A stretch of DNA of 64,000 nt, taken from the NCBI GenBank assembly GCA_963693365.1, contig CAVNZM010000018.1, positions 992,001 to 1,056,000 of the forward strand, written 5' to 3'. The stretch comes from Amoebidium appalachense. Lineage: Eukaryota > Ichthyosporea. Below, one piece after another: positions 47,814-63,900 of the stretch. The position numbers and the translations under genes are program-made. Under the pieces are notes generated by a model. The model saw only the letters and a program-made list of their open reading frames with translations. It was not told the DNA's origin and did no database searches. Position 1 is the first letter of the stretch. Every line of letters starts with the position of its first letter.

Positions 47814-49305
47814 ACACGCACTCACACACACAGGCACACACACACACACCACACACACACAGTCGTACACACACACGTACACACACACACACACTCTCTC
47901 TCACGCTCTCACCCACTCAGACGCACACAGACACACCCTGCCTGCACCTAAGCAAGAGACATAGCATGAAACTCCAATGTGTAAACCACAGCACGTGCAT
48001 GTGCACCAGCAGCCCAACTGACTGTTTGCACTTTGTAAATGTATGTGTGGCCGGCACCCAGCCAGTTAAACAGTGCACATGCCCCCCCCTCCCCCCCCCC
48101 CCCCCCCCCCCCACACACACACAAAAACATCACATCCACCACCACAGACACACTGTCAGGCAGACACACACACAAACATTTCTCCCACTCCCTGCTGCCC
48201 CCCCCCTCTCCCCCCCCCTCCTCCCCCCCCCCCCCCCCCGCCCTCCCCCTCCTTTTCTTCGTCCTCCCCCCCCCCCCCCCCCTCCCCCCTGCTGTCTGTC
48301 TGCCTCTCTCTCTCCCCCCCCCCCAAACCCCTTCGGTCTCTCTGTTGCCACGTCTATCTCTGTGCGTTGTCTGGCAGATATACACATGCAATGATGTGAT
48401 GCAGTGTAATCAATGCACGTGCGTTTTCATGAGCTCTGCCTGTGCCCCCTGTCGTTCACTACCCACTATGCTGCAGTAGCCATGGGGGGTTGGATACCGC
48501 AAGGCTCATCAACCCGTGACGAGTGATTGGGGCATTCATACAGCAGCGATTGTAATTGGTCTTTTTCTTCTTTCTTTCCTTTTTCTTCTTTCTTTCCATC
48601 TTTCCATCTTTCCTTTTTCCTCTTTCTTTCCGTCTTTTCTTTCTTTCCCTTTTCTTCTTTCTTTCTCTCTTCTATTTTTATTGCGCAGATGGTGCACCGT
48701 TAGGTAGGGTGGGATGGGAGGGTGGGAGGGAGTGAGAGATTTTGTGTGTGTGTGTGTGTGTGGTGGTGTTTTTTTTGGGGGGGGGAGGGGGGGGGGGGGG
48801 GGGGGGGGGAACTGTCAACCAGTTGCGAGCCTGTGGATTTATGGTACGATCGAGGTTGCTTTTTGGTTGCAGTGCGCTGTCCGGTTTGTGTGTGCTCTCG
48901 TGCCCACCTATCCACGTGATTTTATCCGATCGATATGAGATTTTGGCTGATACGGCTCAATTTGATGCTTTGATTGGCTCCTGGTTGTAAATTGAGTTTA
49001 AACTTGTGATAATACTGGTTACTACATGTAACAGGCCCTAGATACATGAAGTTTGTGCTTTTGATCAATGCCCCTTAATTGGGTGGTTTTTTCTGTTATG
49101 TGAGTTGATGCACTACGTTATATCACCGCCCTAATTATGATAACGATTATCGGTGTTATATCACTGCCCTTTTTATATAATGACTATCGGTATGCGTGTT
49201 GATTTGATGTAGTTATTACTTCGGTGGCAAGTAGACATTCTCAATGTTTTTCATTCAACACACACACACTTGCACGCACACGCACACACACACACACGCA
49301 CACAC

Positions 49306-49399
<94 letters not shown>

Positions 49400-50050
49400 A
49401 GCTGATATTGTATCCCGGGGAGTCAACCCTCCCCCCCCCCAAAAAAAAAAAATAAAAAAATAAAACCCCCCTTGATATATAATCATCACCCATGTACTTT
49501 GATATGACGCTGTGGGGATATACCGAGTTCAAATCCCCCATCCTGAGACTTGTCTCGGTGCTTCGAGTAAACAGCGTAAACCCTTAATGATTGGCAGTTG
49601 TGTCTTTCCATATAAGGACGTCTCCACGTGCCGTGTTCACATAGCTATAGTGTTTACACTGGGTTGTAGCACCAATCGGAGCAAGGCAGGCCCTTTGCGC
49701 AATCACGTAAGATTGCAATAACTTGATGATTGGCTGGGGCTAGAATTCAGTTTGACCTATCAAACAACAGCAATCGTATGTACACATTGCCCAAAGGCCT
49801 GCCTTAGAGTGCCTTAAAATTCCTCCGATGTCGATTGGTTTAATTAGGATTCGATGCAAAAACCCTCCCGTGTGTGTATATATCTAGTTCCACCCAACCG
49901 GGACTGTGGGCGGTGCACACCGAGCCAATCGATCGGCAGTGACCCATCCAGCTATTACGTAATTGCTCAATGTGCTATTATAACACAAGAACGGATTGAG
50001 CAGCCCATAAACACACTTGCTAAATACCCAAATAGGCAACTCTCTAAATC
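47668..50050. other. No gene seen; CA, C and G tracts
   Basis: C run at about 47690-47712, (CA)n at about 47728-47810 and 49310-49400, C-rich 48085-48325, (CTTT)n-like 48565-48670, G run 48777-48810. AT-richer ordinary sequence lies at about 48950-49230 and 49450-50040. Confidence 0.7.
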
Positions 50051-50051
50051 T

Positions 50052-50475
50052 CAATGTGGTGTTTGCTTGGCTTCGTCTCCCCACACCCTCCTCTCCACCC
50101 ACGACCACAAGGACTTGTGTCTGGCAGCCATCTGAGGGCCTTGCATCGGGGGCTGACCGTGGTGTCTAGCCCAATCAGATTGCAGAGACCTGCCCACACA
50201 CCCAACCTAATTCCATGCGTTCCGTATGCCTGCCCTACTGTGCAAAATGACTCGAAGGCGCCACGGCCCAAAAAGGAAGGAGGCCAGGGCGGGGGGGGGG
50301 GGGGGGTTAGGGGACCTTATGGTGTACACTCAGGGCTCGGATGGGTTTGGTTGTCTCGGGAAGGGATTATTATGTTGGTTTGTGCCCGGGGGTCGGTGTG
50401 TGTTCATTGATCTGTTTTTTTGTGGATGGTGTAATACTATAAATATCTGCGTGGGCGGGGTGCACGAGGGGGGGG
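50052..50475 (+). repeat. Dispersed repeats R2 and R3, copy 2, side by side
   Basis: About 50052-50290 matches R2 at 39325. About 50315-50470 matches R3 at 43090. In their other locations the two are about 3.5 kb apart, so the family has a mosaic arrangement. Confidence 0.72.
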
Positions 50476-50479
50476 AGGG

Positions 50480-52860
<2,381 letters not shown>

Positions 52861-52869
52861 GCGACTCCT

Positions 52870-53240
52870 GTGAATACAACCGTGTCTGTGGTAATGAGGT
52901 GTGAGGTGGCCCCCCATGAGATACTGAAATGCGTAAGCATATCTTACACACAGGGGCGGTGGCAGATCGCTGTGTGTGTTTTCTCAACTTGCGCGGCAAG
53001 TTGCGCCCAGGCTTGGCGTTTCTAAAGTTTGTTTGTTTACCAACTGGTACGCAAAAAGACGGAATGCACACATTTGATTGGTAAGCAAGGCTATCAGTGA
53101 ATGACCCTGATTCAAGATTGGCTAAATGTACAGGCGCTGCTCATTTGCAGAAAAGGGCGAACAAACGAGCGTAATGGTATGCAAAAAGACAGAATACGTT
53201 TATTTGACTGGTAGAGGGTCAGAAAAAGCTTCTTTCAAAA
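52870..53240 (+). repeat. Dispersed repeat R4, copy 2, upstream of the second F-box gene
   Basis: Matches 43800-43960. It also contains an internal repeat of the phrase ACTGGTACGCAAAAAGACGG (53042) as TGGTATGCAAAAAGACAG (about 53175). Confidence 0.7.
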
Positions 53241-53427
53241 ATGCCGTTGAGTTGATTGGTGTTTTGTCACGTGGTGATGTGGGATTTTGCTTTATTTCCA
53301 TATAGGGTTAGTTGGTGTTTGTGTTCTGCGGAGTTGATTAGATGTTCTGGTTTTTGTTGATATTATAACATTTGATTGGCTTATTGAGTACGGCTTCAAA
53401 TTCCAAACGGGTCGTGGGAAGTTGAAC

Positions 53428-53437
53428 GCGTATAAAT
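53428..53437 (+). promoter_or_regulatory. Candidate TATA box upstream of the second F-box region
   Basis: CGTATAAATG in a stretch of moderate GC, about 3.2 kb before the F-box exon. No first exon could be tied to it with confidence; an ATG at 53997 opens a short Ala/Arg-rich frame. Confidence 0.3.
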
Positions 53438-53756
53438 GCGAAGACATGTCCTTTTGAGTTCAGTTTTCACTTTTCGTCTTAGCGTTCAAGTGACAGCAGA
53501 TGTAAAAGTGGGTTTCGAAGTTAATAATTAGTCGGTTAAACTACGTTTCGGGGGTGCTAATAAAAAAACACACAAACGAGTTACTTTAGCTAGCTGGCCG
53601 TTTACCTTGTTGATTTCCCGACCCTCCCAGCCCGTTGTGGGGACAGATGAAGGGGCGTCCTTGGCCAGTGTGCGTTAGGGACACTGTCTCCTTCGTTAGG
53701 GTAGGGACTCACAAACACACACACACACACGCACGCACACACACGCACACACACGC

Positions 53757-53824
<68 letters not shown>

Positions 53825-54753
53825 TGTAAGTGCACTCACATACACGCACACAAACTAGTGATAGGTTTGTTTGGGCTCGCTCTATACCAAATAACATGTA
53901 TCAATAAAAGCGTTGAATCCCTCCCTTACGCTGTTACCTTGCCCTCTGTCCGACTCTACACCCGCGCTGGGTGCTAATTTTTTTTTAGTGTACAACATGG
54001 CTTGGGTGCAGAGAGACAGAACAGCTGCCGCCGCTGCCAGACGACCCACAGAAAGGTGCGCGGGTTGGTGCTTGGGAAGGCTTGAGGGCAAAGTGTGGGA
54101 AGTTTGTTTCCTTTGTTTGCGTCAAGTTCTGGAACGATCCCGACTCCCCATGTGTCCCCCCCCCCCCCCCCCCCCCCCCCCCCTTCCCCCCTCCCCCCCC
54201 GCCCCCCCCTTCTCCCTATTCCCCCTCCGTCCCTGATGCACTCACCCTCTCACACACACCATGTACACAGCCCTTTCTTGTCTAAATAGAGAAGGTAGTT
54301 GGCGAGCGTTCTATAGTCCGAAATTTACTCTTCCTTTCTGCTTTGGGTTTCTTTGAAATTGTCTGCTTTTGTGGGTTTCGGAGGAGATGGGTGGGGACGG
54401 GTTGGGAGGTTGCTGCTTGTGACACCCCTGCACGTCTATGATCGGTTAACTCGCCTATGGCCATTGAAACATAAGGAACCAATGGTGGGAGGTTAGAGGG
54501 TGGAGAGTCGTTGGGTTGTGGAGGCATTGAAGCCCCCTGTTGCTCTGTGTAGGTGTTTCCGGCCTGCACCTTTTTCTTTTTCCGTTTCTTTGATCCCCCC
54601 CCCCCCCCTCCCCCCCCCCCCCCCCCCCCCCCCCCCCGGGTGTGATTTCTGGTTATTGTGTTTTTGCTATGTTTTGTCTTTTGTCTTTTGGAGACTAATC
54701 CAGAATGCCAACTCTCTTATTCCTACCCTCCTAATGCATACACCATCTACATC

Positions 54754-54793
<40 letters not shown>

Positions 54794-55639
54794 CCTCCCC
54801 CCCCCCCCCCCCCCCCCCCCCTCCTCCTTCCCCCCACCCACCCACCCCGGACCTCCAGTGCAGCTTTTGCATTTACCTGTTGTGCTGTATGTGTGTCCGG
54901 GCATAGTTCGGTTTGTGCCAATTTGAAGCCGATGGCTGTAGTTGACAAGGGATCGCCCAATTGTCGTTTCATCCCTTCCATATCCACCCTCCCCCCCCCT
55001 CCCCTCCCCCCTTCTCTTCCCCTTCCCCCGTTACTGGGTGCTTGGTGAGGGTGTGAGTCGAGGCGTTTTTCTTGTACCTGAACTTCTTTTCCCCCCCCTC
55101 TCTTTCCAAAAACCACAAACGGCCGAAGGTTTTTTAAGGGGTTTTGTGACGTTTTGTGTTTTGCCTTCTGGTGCCTTTTCCTCCATATTTCTAACCCTCT
55201 AATGTATACATATATTTTCTCGCCTCTGCTTACTGCTGCAACTCAAACCCCCGGTCTTTCTCACTGCCCTTGCCTGCCCATGGTCAAGTGAAGCAGTATC
55301 TGAGTTGGTGGTTCGTCGACGAGGTGGATGGGTCGAAATTCGGGTACTGTGGATGACTTGGGCCTCTTCTGAGGATGGGCTCTGCTTATTATGCATACTC
55401 TGTCATGTGTGGTTCACTTTGCATGGTGTTTTCCATTATGAATGTGTAATTTGTACTGTATAACACGTTTCAACCCCCTCCCCCCCCCCCCCCCCTCCCT
55501 CCCCCCCCCCCCCCCCCCCCCCCCTCTTCCCCCTACCCGCCCTCTTCCCTTTCCCTTTGCCTTCTTCGCATCCCGACCGACTCTGCCACCATACGGCAAG
55601 CTTCCTCTCCTAATCAACCACCTTTATTTTATTATAGGG

Positions 55640-55705
<66 letters not shown>

Positions 55706-56528
55706 TAGCTACTCCTGAAACCACCCTGGTGCTTTGGCTTGGAAACACTCACCTAACCCCTCCTTTTTTTTGTGGGGGGGGGGGGGGGGGGGGGGGGGTC
55801 GTTCCCTTCCGGGGCTATCATTAGTTAAACTTTTCATCCCTGCACGTTCAAGCTTGTATGTTTCCTTTTCTCCCCCTTGATTTTTTGCCCTCCAGTTTTG
55901 TATGTTTCTGGTTGTCTTTTTTATATTGCTTCCGGGTTTTTCACCCATTTATTGCATAGATCATATCCCTGGTTGCACACCGAACAGCCACCTGACCCAC
56001 AATGACACAGCATTGCACAAATGGTTGCCCATCCCCTCAGTGGTTTTCCGCCTGTTTCTGTCTTCCCACCCTCCCTGTCTTATTCGCACACGGGCATACA
56101 AAGTGGTTAGACTAATAGTGTGCGTATTTTCTCACAGTCATACATAGGCATAGACAAAAAGTGTGCATATTTGCACACACGCATACATATGCATATACTA
56201 GTGTCACCGTGACCCAACATTACAAGCACACAGGTGTGCACGCATTTTTCTAATGCCGAAAACGTTGCTGATACAACACTTTTTCTAATGCCGAAAACGT
56301 TGCTGATACAACACGCATTCACACACAAAGGGAGAGGGGGAAAGAGGGTTGGAAGGGAGAGAAGGGAGGGGGGGGGGGGGGGGGGGGGGGGAGGAAGGGG
56401 GCGGAGGTGGAGAGGGGGATTGGTAATTGTGTTTTTTGTTACAAACTAACACACACACACACACACACGCGCGCGCGAGCGCACGCGCGCGAGCGCGCTC
56501 ACGCAAACATCCCGCATCCCCCCCCCCC

Positions 56529-56559
<31 letters not shown>

Positions 56560-56599
56560 ACATATATGTTCACTTGCCTGTGTTCATGCACACACTTCG

Positions 56600-56628
<29 letters not shown>
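53438..56628. other. No gene seen; CA, C and G tracts before F-box gene 2
   Basis: (CA)n at 53720-53820, C runs at about 54155-54185, 54594-54640, 54756-54825 and 55475-55525, (TG)n 55645-55703, G runs 55776-55797 and 56370-56390. This may include upstream introns of the F-box gene. Confidence 0.6.
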
Positions 56629-56629
<1 letters not shown>

Positions 56630-56630
<1 letters not shown>

Positions 56631-58694
56631 GTTCCTGCACGGCTGGCTACCAGACCACATCCACGCCCGAATCATCAGCCACCTACCCCACACCGACCGA
56701 CTCAACACCACTTTCATTTTTCGCTATTTTTGCCTTATTGCACGGTCATTTCAGGCCGGTGGTGTCGCTCTACATATACCCAAGCCTGATAGGTCTCAGG
56801 TCGACTATGACGCACTCCTGCAAGCATGGGGTGGTGCGGTGACTGAGGTGCGCTTGGACCTATCGAAACTGTACGCAGTTTTCAGGGAGGCGGAATGGCC
56901 GGAGCTGGCTGTCGCTGAATTATTTCTGATTGTTCGTTCTTGCAAAAAACTCGAACGATACGACGTTTCCGGCAAACGGTCATCCGGAGACATCGATGAC
57001 AACGCTCGAGTCTTGATCAAGAAAACACTTCTTTCCGTTCTCAGGTTGTCGGGGGGGATGAAGTGACTGGACGGAGTTAAACTAGGTGGGGTGGACGAGT
57101 GGATACCGATGGGGAATTTGGGTTTAACCCTGGCTGGTGTGGGGTGTAATCGGCTACGTGAAGTTTCGATCGCGGGAGACTTTGACGGGTGCAGCATCAA
57201 TGACGCTGTATCGTCCCTCGGGCATTTGGCCCCTGTGTTGAAGAGCACGAGTGTCGCTCGGACCCACCATTGGAGAGCTGTGCCTGTGGTTGTCGATAGA
57301 ATTGATCTCAGCCCGCTAGCCACCCACACCGCCCTCACCCGTCTGAAGGTATCATATCACTAAGAACGGATTATGCACATCGAAAACCTGCCCAGCCTTA
57401 CACGACTTGAAACGGTACATTTCAATGTCGCACTAATCGATCCCTCCATGCTAGCGCCATGCACGACACTCACGGATGTTCGTATCCTCACAACGAACAG
57501 GCCCCCGGGCCAAATGGACCAAGGCGTTGCGGTGCTCCCCTTCCTGCCACGTCTTCGGTCCCTGTCGATAGCTATCAGCCCGGAGTATGGTGCACAGTGT
57601 CCATTTTAGCCATTAATTAGGACCGATTTGTCCGGTTATGCGGATTATCATGGGGGACTACTCTAATCGATTTGCGTGCACTTGAGGGATCAACGGGGCT
57701 AACCAAACTCTATATATTTGTAAACACCTACCGTATAGCGCCCAGAAAGGCACCGGATTTTGTTCTCCCATCCCTGCCAGCGCTTCAGTTTGTCCGAGTT
57801 CATGCACACATGGTGGATTTGGAGCCGCTTCCGGTGTGCACGGAATTAAGACGTGTTGACGTGACATGGTACCGCAAACCAACCGCGCCCCTAAACATCC
57901 AATCCGGCAAGCTGAAGCACTTGAATCTTTACGATCGTCCCCAGACCAATCGCCCCCGCACATCCAAGATTGCATTTCTAGTCAAAGCCCACTTCCTTTC
58001 GTCTTTGCGTACCCTGTATGTCGAAAGATTTGGCATGGCGGGGCCGACCACAGCCACGTTCGTCGGTGAAACGAAATTTCTCGGCGAGTTAAGCCTGAGA
58101 ACAACGAATGTGGGGTTGCATGCGGCACAGCCTGGTGATATCGATTTGCGCAACCTCGACTGTTTGAAGAGACTGTACTTGGACGATGAGCCCTATGTGT
58201 CCCAACTGCTGCTTCCTATGAGTGGAGCTCTGGAACATATGTGTGCGAGCAAGTGCCCAAGATTGCAGATTCGAAGATTCCCGGCCAGTGTCCAGAGAGT
58301 GACGTTATGGAGTTGTCCTTTGCCGGCAATCACCGCTTTTTCCGGGTGTGTTTCCTTGGAGTACTATGGAATTAGTCTTTTTCCGGCATGTGACGCAATC
58401 AAATATTCAGTGGAAGAGAGTGTGTGGACAGACATCACGCCTTTCGTTCACCTTCCTACCCCTCAGACCCTCATACTTAACATCTGTTTGCCGGATTTGG
58501 ATTTCCTGCCACTTTTGGCGTGCCCGGTGCTGAAGTCTGTGAGTGGTGACGGTAAATCGGGGCCTGAGGTGAGGAGGTTGCTCGAGGCACGTTGGCAGAA
58601 CTCTCAGGTAAGAATGGGTTTGATTTTTTTACTAACCCATGGACGATATAGATATGCTCATAATGACGGATACTATGTGTCAAGTGTTGCCTAG
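56630..58694 (+). pseudogene. F-box/leucine-rich-repeat gene 2, interrupted
   Basis: The frame opens directly after a CACACACAG acceptor. The F-box is diverged (GWLPDHIHARIISHLPH, then FRYF.LIARSFQAG) but collinear with that of gene 1 at 45.9 kb. Irregular leucine-rich repeats follow. In-frame stops occur at 57064-57066 (TGA), 57361-57363 (TAA) and 57607-57609 (TAG). From about 57672 the sequence continues in another frame for 340 codons (repeats such as LKHLNLYDR, LGELSLRTTN, LKRLYLDDE) to 58694. All three stop codons are used, so a changed genetic code cannot explain them. The long last segment (from 57672) could still be a functional fragment. Confidence 0.65.
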
Positions 58695-59164
58695 ACATGA
58701 TAAACTTTGCTGCCATAATATCACATTGTTCCTTAGGCATGAACAAATGGTACTGATGCTATTGTTCTTAACTCATGTTAGTGTGCTACGGAAATATGGT
58801 TGACCATGCGCGCACATTTTGTGTGGGTGATCAGTGGTAGGTGAGGGTGGGATGTGGGGTGGAACTGTATTTTGTCTGTTTTTGTTTTGTTGTTGCTGGT
58901 GTAGGTGTAGGGGGAAGGGTGGGTGGGTGGGTGGGGGGGGGAAGGGTGGGTGGGGGGGGGGGGGGGGGGGGGGGGGGATAGTTTTTGTATTGAAGTTGGT
59001 GACGGATTGGTGGTGTAAGGGGATGGCGTGGGTGGGCGGGATGAAGCGGAGCAAGTGTGTGTGGGTGGGTGGGTGGATGTTTTTTTTTTTTTTTTTGTTT
59101 TTTTGTTGTTGTTTTTTTTTTTGTTTTTGTTTTTTTTTGTTTTTTTTTTTTGGGTGGTGGTGGT

Positions 59165-59203
<39 letters not shown>
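58695..59203. other. No gene seen; T-rich and G-run sequence leading into the tandem repeat
   Basis: (GTGG)n near 58920-58950, a G run at 58950-58977, T runs with single G interruptions at about 59080-59150, and the G run at about 59166-59203 that borders the 2.35-kb repeat. Confidence 0.7.
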
Positions 59204-59205
<2 letters not shown>

Positions 59206-61550
59206 ATTTGTAGCTAGTACTAGATCGCCACACTACTTTGTTCCGAGAGCAAATTTAAAGATGCCAGGTTGTTTTTAACTCTGTTTTCCCCAGGGATAGG
59301 TGGAGGGTTGACACCACACACGCAGCAAAGAATAACTGGACGGCCATTAATATTTGTTGCTAGTCATATGAGTATACACCTGCAGGTGCTTTGTATGTAC
59401 TTATGATGCACACAAACAACCGTAGTAAATACTATACCTCGTTATGTAAGTGTACCGTGATGTTCTCACGCTTCATACAAGTTACACACACACAGTAGTG
59501 TTCGAAACAGACATGCAGAAAGAACTATTATTGTCATCATATCAGTCGCACGAAATACAAGGAATTCTTCGTCGTCTTCTTTTCCTTTCTTTCTTTCTTT
59601 CTTTTTTTTTTCTATCTTTTTTTTTTTTTTTTTTGGTTTGAGATTTTGTATTTCAGCTTTCTTAATCCTCGTAGAGCCTTTTCCTTCTCACTCTATAAAA
59701 ACAGTCTCTCTTTTGTTGTTTTGGTCCCGTGTGCGCGCGTGTGTGGGTCCAGGTGTGTGCTTGCATGTGTCGGGAGGGTGTTGCATTTGGGTTTTCTCGC
59801 ATAACTTAACATAGCATGTTTGCGACCTATACCTCTGCTATGCAATATGTGGGTCGTCTGCAGTAGATCCATGCCGTGATATCGATAATATGAGATCTGC
59901 AATATGATGCCATATCAATACCAACAGTTGCCACGTGTACGCCAGGTACGTTTACACAGAATCGTAAATATATTTACTCGTGGTTTCACTGTGCGTTGTA
60001 TGATAATTCATTTACAGTTCCCACATTACAACGTTCTGTCAGGGTTTGGGTTAGTTGTCATAGTTTTTATGTTCCTGTTTTAACTTGGGCCAAGGCCTGC
60101 AAACGAAATACAGTCTTGTGAGCACATGCTGTGCAAGTGACACGGTCCCCATTTCTTGCACCCAATGAGCAGGCATGCCCCTGTGTGGCTGTGGAGTCAT
60201 ATTCAGCAGACACATGTCAACTGCCGTTGGTAGTACACTCATGATACCTCAAATCCCTCATATAGATTAATCCCCCCCCCGGGCCCCAACCACCACCACC
60301 ACACACACACACACTCCGTCCTTTAGCCTTCCCCCCTCCCCCCCCCCCACCACCACCACCCACCACCCACCCAACCACCAACACACACCCTCCCTCCCCC
60401 TCCGTTAGCCCCATCCCTCCCCATCCACTACCACACGTGAGCATGATACAGTAAGCACACACACACACACACACACAAACACGCATGCCGCACGCGCGCA
60501 CGGCGTGCGCGCGCACACACACACACGCACATGCGCACGCACACACACACACACATGCATGCACGCATACACACACCCACGCACGCAGGCACACGCAAGC
60601 ACAGGGGGTTGATTAGCGAATCACCCCTTGGCCATGCTGGGCTGCCAGCTGTGCAGGCAGCAATACTGCAGAGAGCTACAGTAGAATGGCCCAACTGGGT
60701 GGCTGCTAGGGGCAGGCTGGTTGGTTGCAGCCTGTGCAGGGCACATGCACAGAACAACAGCTGCTGCCACAGTGTAATCGGCCTTTGAGTTCCACCACCA
60801 TGCCCAGCAGTGCCTGTGCTGCCTGAGGTATGCCTTGGGGGTGGGCGTACGTGGCTATGGGGGGGGGGGGGGGGGGGGGGGCACAGGGAGGGTCGAATGG
60901 TGGTGGTGGTGCTGCTTGCCCTGAACTATTCATGAGAAGGGGCTGTGATCGGGAGGGAGGCAAAAACTGGTGCACACCCAAAGCATTTATGTGATGACAG
61001 CTGCACAAGCCAACTGCACATGTGCAAGGAAGGTGCTAGAATCATTATGGTGCGTTGTGATGTCATAGGTCACGTGCCGTGAATTGCACGCATGCCCCTC
61101 CCCTCCCCACTGACTGATGCACATCAGGGTTCGACTTGTACATGTAGCAACTAGCCCCCCCCCCAACCACCCCCACCCCCCCCCCACCCCCCCGCACACA
61201 CACCCTTGTACCAACACACACACGACCACCACCACCACCTGTCCACCGCTATCCCCCTCACCAATAGACCCAACTATACCCGTCTGTCCCACAGTGCCAC
61301 CAGAAAGGGCGGGAGGGGGAGGGAGGAGTGGGGAGGGGGGAGGGGGGAGGGGGTTAGAATGCGGAACAAGGGCTCGAAGCACACTACACAATGAGAAGCA
61401 CGGTGCAGGACAAGAAGCAAACATTCAAGTATGCAACATTTCGTGTGCTGGTGGTGGTGGTGCTGGCTGGTGGTGGTGGTGGTGGTGGTGGGGGGGGGGG
61501 GGGGGGGGGAGGGGGGAGGGGGGGGGGGGGAAGGGGGGGGGGGGGGGGGG
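59204..61550 (+). repeat. 2.35-kb tandem repeat, unit 1
   Basis: Starts CAATTTGTAGCTAGTACTAG after a G run and ends in the next G run. It contains dispersed repeat R1 (about 60615-61005), a GC-alternating inverted repeat at about 60492-60514, and CA and CACC tracts. No coding region is recognised. Unit 2 repeats it almost exactly. Confidence 0.92.
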
Positions 61551-63900
61551 CAATTTGTAGCTAGTACTAGATCGCCACACTACTTTGTTCCGAGAGCAAA
61601 TTTAAAGATGCCAGGTTGTTTTTAACTCTGTTTTCCCCAGGGATAGGTGGAGGGTTGACACCACACACGCAGCAAAGAATAACTGGACGGCCATTAATAT
61701 TTGTTGCTAGTCATATGAGTATACACCTGCAGGTGCTTTGTATGTACTTATGATGCACACAAACAACCGTAGTAAATACTATACCTCGTTATGTAAGTGT
61801 ACCGTGATGTTCTCACGCTTCATACAAGTTACACACACACAGTAGTGTTCGAAACAGACATGCAGAAAGAACTATTATTGTCATCATATCAGTCGCACGA
61901 AATACAAGGAATTCTTCGTCGTCTTCTTTTCCTTTCTTTCTTTCTTTCTTTTTTTTTTCTATCTTTTTTTTTTTTTTTTTTTGGTTTGAGATTTTGTATT
62001 TCAGCTTTCTTAATCCTCGTAGAGCCTTTTCCTTCTCACTCTATAAAAACAGTCTCTCTTTTGTTGTTTTGGTCCCGTGTGCGCGCGTGTGTGGGTCCAG
62101 GTGTGTGCTTGCATGTGTCGGGAGGGTGTTGCATTTGGGTTTTCTCGCATAACTTAACATAGCATGTTTGCGACCTATACCTCTGCTATGCAATATGTGG
62201 GTCGTCTGCAGTAGATCCATGCCGTGATATCGATAATATGAGATCTGCAATATGATGCCATATCAATACCAACAGTTGCCACGTGTACGCCAGGTACGTT
62301 TACACAGAATCGTAAATATATTTACTCGTGGTTTCACTGTGCGTTGTATGATAATTCATTTACAGTTCCCACATTACAACGTTCTGTCAGGGTTTGGGTT
62401 AGTTGTCATAGTTTTTATGTTCCTGTTTTAACTTGGGCCAAGGCCTGCAAACGAAATACAGTCTTGTGAGCACATGCTGTGCAAGTGACACGGTCCCCAT
62501 TTCTTGCACCCAATGAGCAGGCATGCCCCTGTGTGGCTGTGGAGTCATATTCAGCAGACACATGTCAACTGCCGTTGGTAGTACACTCATGATACCTCAA
62601 ATCCCTCATATAGATTAATCCCCCCCCCCGGGCCCCAACCACCACCACCACACACACACACACTCCGTCCTTTAGCCTTCCCCCCCCCCTCCCCCCCCCC
62701 CACCACCACCACCCACCACCCACCCAACCACCAACACACACCCTCCCTCCCCCTCCGTTAGCCCCATCCCTCCCCATCCACTACCACACGTGAGCATGAT
62801 ACAGTAAGCACACACACACACACACACACAAACACGCATGCCGCACGCGCGCACGGCGTGCGCGCGCACACACACACACGCACATGCGCACGCACACACA
62901 CACACACATGCATGCACGCATACACACACCCACGCACGCAGGCACACGCAAGCACAGGGGGTTGATTAGCGAATCACCCCTTGGCCATGCTGGGCTGCCA
63001 GCTGTGCAGGCAGCAATACTGCAGAGAGCTACAGTAGAATGGCCCAACTGGGTGGCTGCTAGGGGCAGGCTGGTTGGTTGCAGCCTGTGCAGGGCACATG
63101 CACAGAACAACAGCTGCTGCCACAGTGTAATCGGCCTTTGAGTTCCACCACCATGCCCAGCAGTGCCTGTGCTGCCTGAGGTATGCCTTGGGGGTGGGCG
63201 TACGTGGCTATGGGGGGGGGGGGGGGGGGGGGGGGCACAGGGAGGGTCGAATGGTGGTGGTGGTGCTGCTTGCCCTGAACTATTCATGAGAAGGGGCTGT
63301 GATCGGGAGGGAGGCAAAAACTGGTGCACACCCAAAGCATTTATGTGATGACAGCTGCACAAGCCAACTGCACATGTGCAAGGAAGGTGCTAGAATCATT
63401 ATGGTGCGTTGTGATGTCATAGGTCACGTGCCGTGAATTGCACGCATGCCCCTCCCCTCCCCACTGACTGATGCACATCAGGGTTCGACTTGTACATGTA
63501 GCAACTAGCCCCCCCCCCAACCACCCCCACCCCCCCCACCCCCCCGCACACACACCCTTGTACCAACACACACACGACCACCACCACCACCTGTCCACCG
63601 CTATCCCCCTCACCAATAGACCCAACTATACCCGTCTGTCCCACAGTGCCACCAGAAAGGGCGGGAGGGGGAGGGAGGAGTGGGGAGGGGGGAGGGGGGA
63701 GGGGGTTAGAATGCGGAACAAGGGCTCGAAGCACACTACACAATGAGAAGCACGGTGCAGGACAAGAAGCAAACATTCAAGTATGCAACATTTCGTGTGC
63801 TGGTGGTGGTGGTGCTGGCTGGTGGTGGTGGTGGTGGTGGTGGGGGGGGGGGGGGGGAGGGGGGGGGGAGGGGGGGGGGAGAGGGGGGGGGGGGGGGGGG
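61551..63900 (+). repeat. 2.35-kb tandem repeat, unit 2
   Basis: Near-identical to unit 1. The differences seen are in C and G run lengths, for example about 62682-62700 and 63212-63234. Confidence 0.92.

Noticed and set aside
49505-49560. tRNA-like B box (GAGTTCAAATCC) near 49531
   Set aside because: No A box, acceptor stem or cloverleaf could be built around it.
56630-58694. Reassigned stop codons as an explanation for interrupted F-box genes
   Set aside because: TGA, TAA and TAG all occur in frame in gene 2, and normal stops end the S9 gene and the YR genes; decay is simpler.
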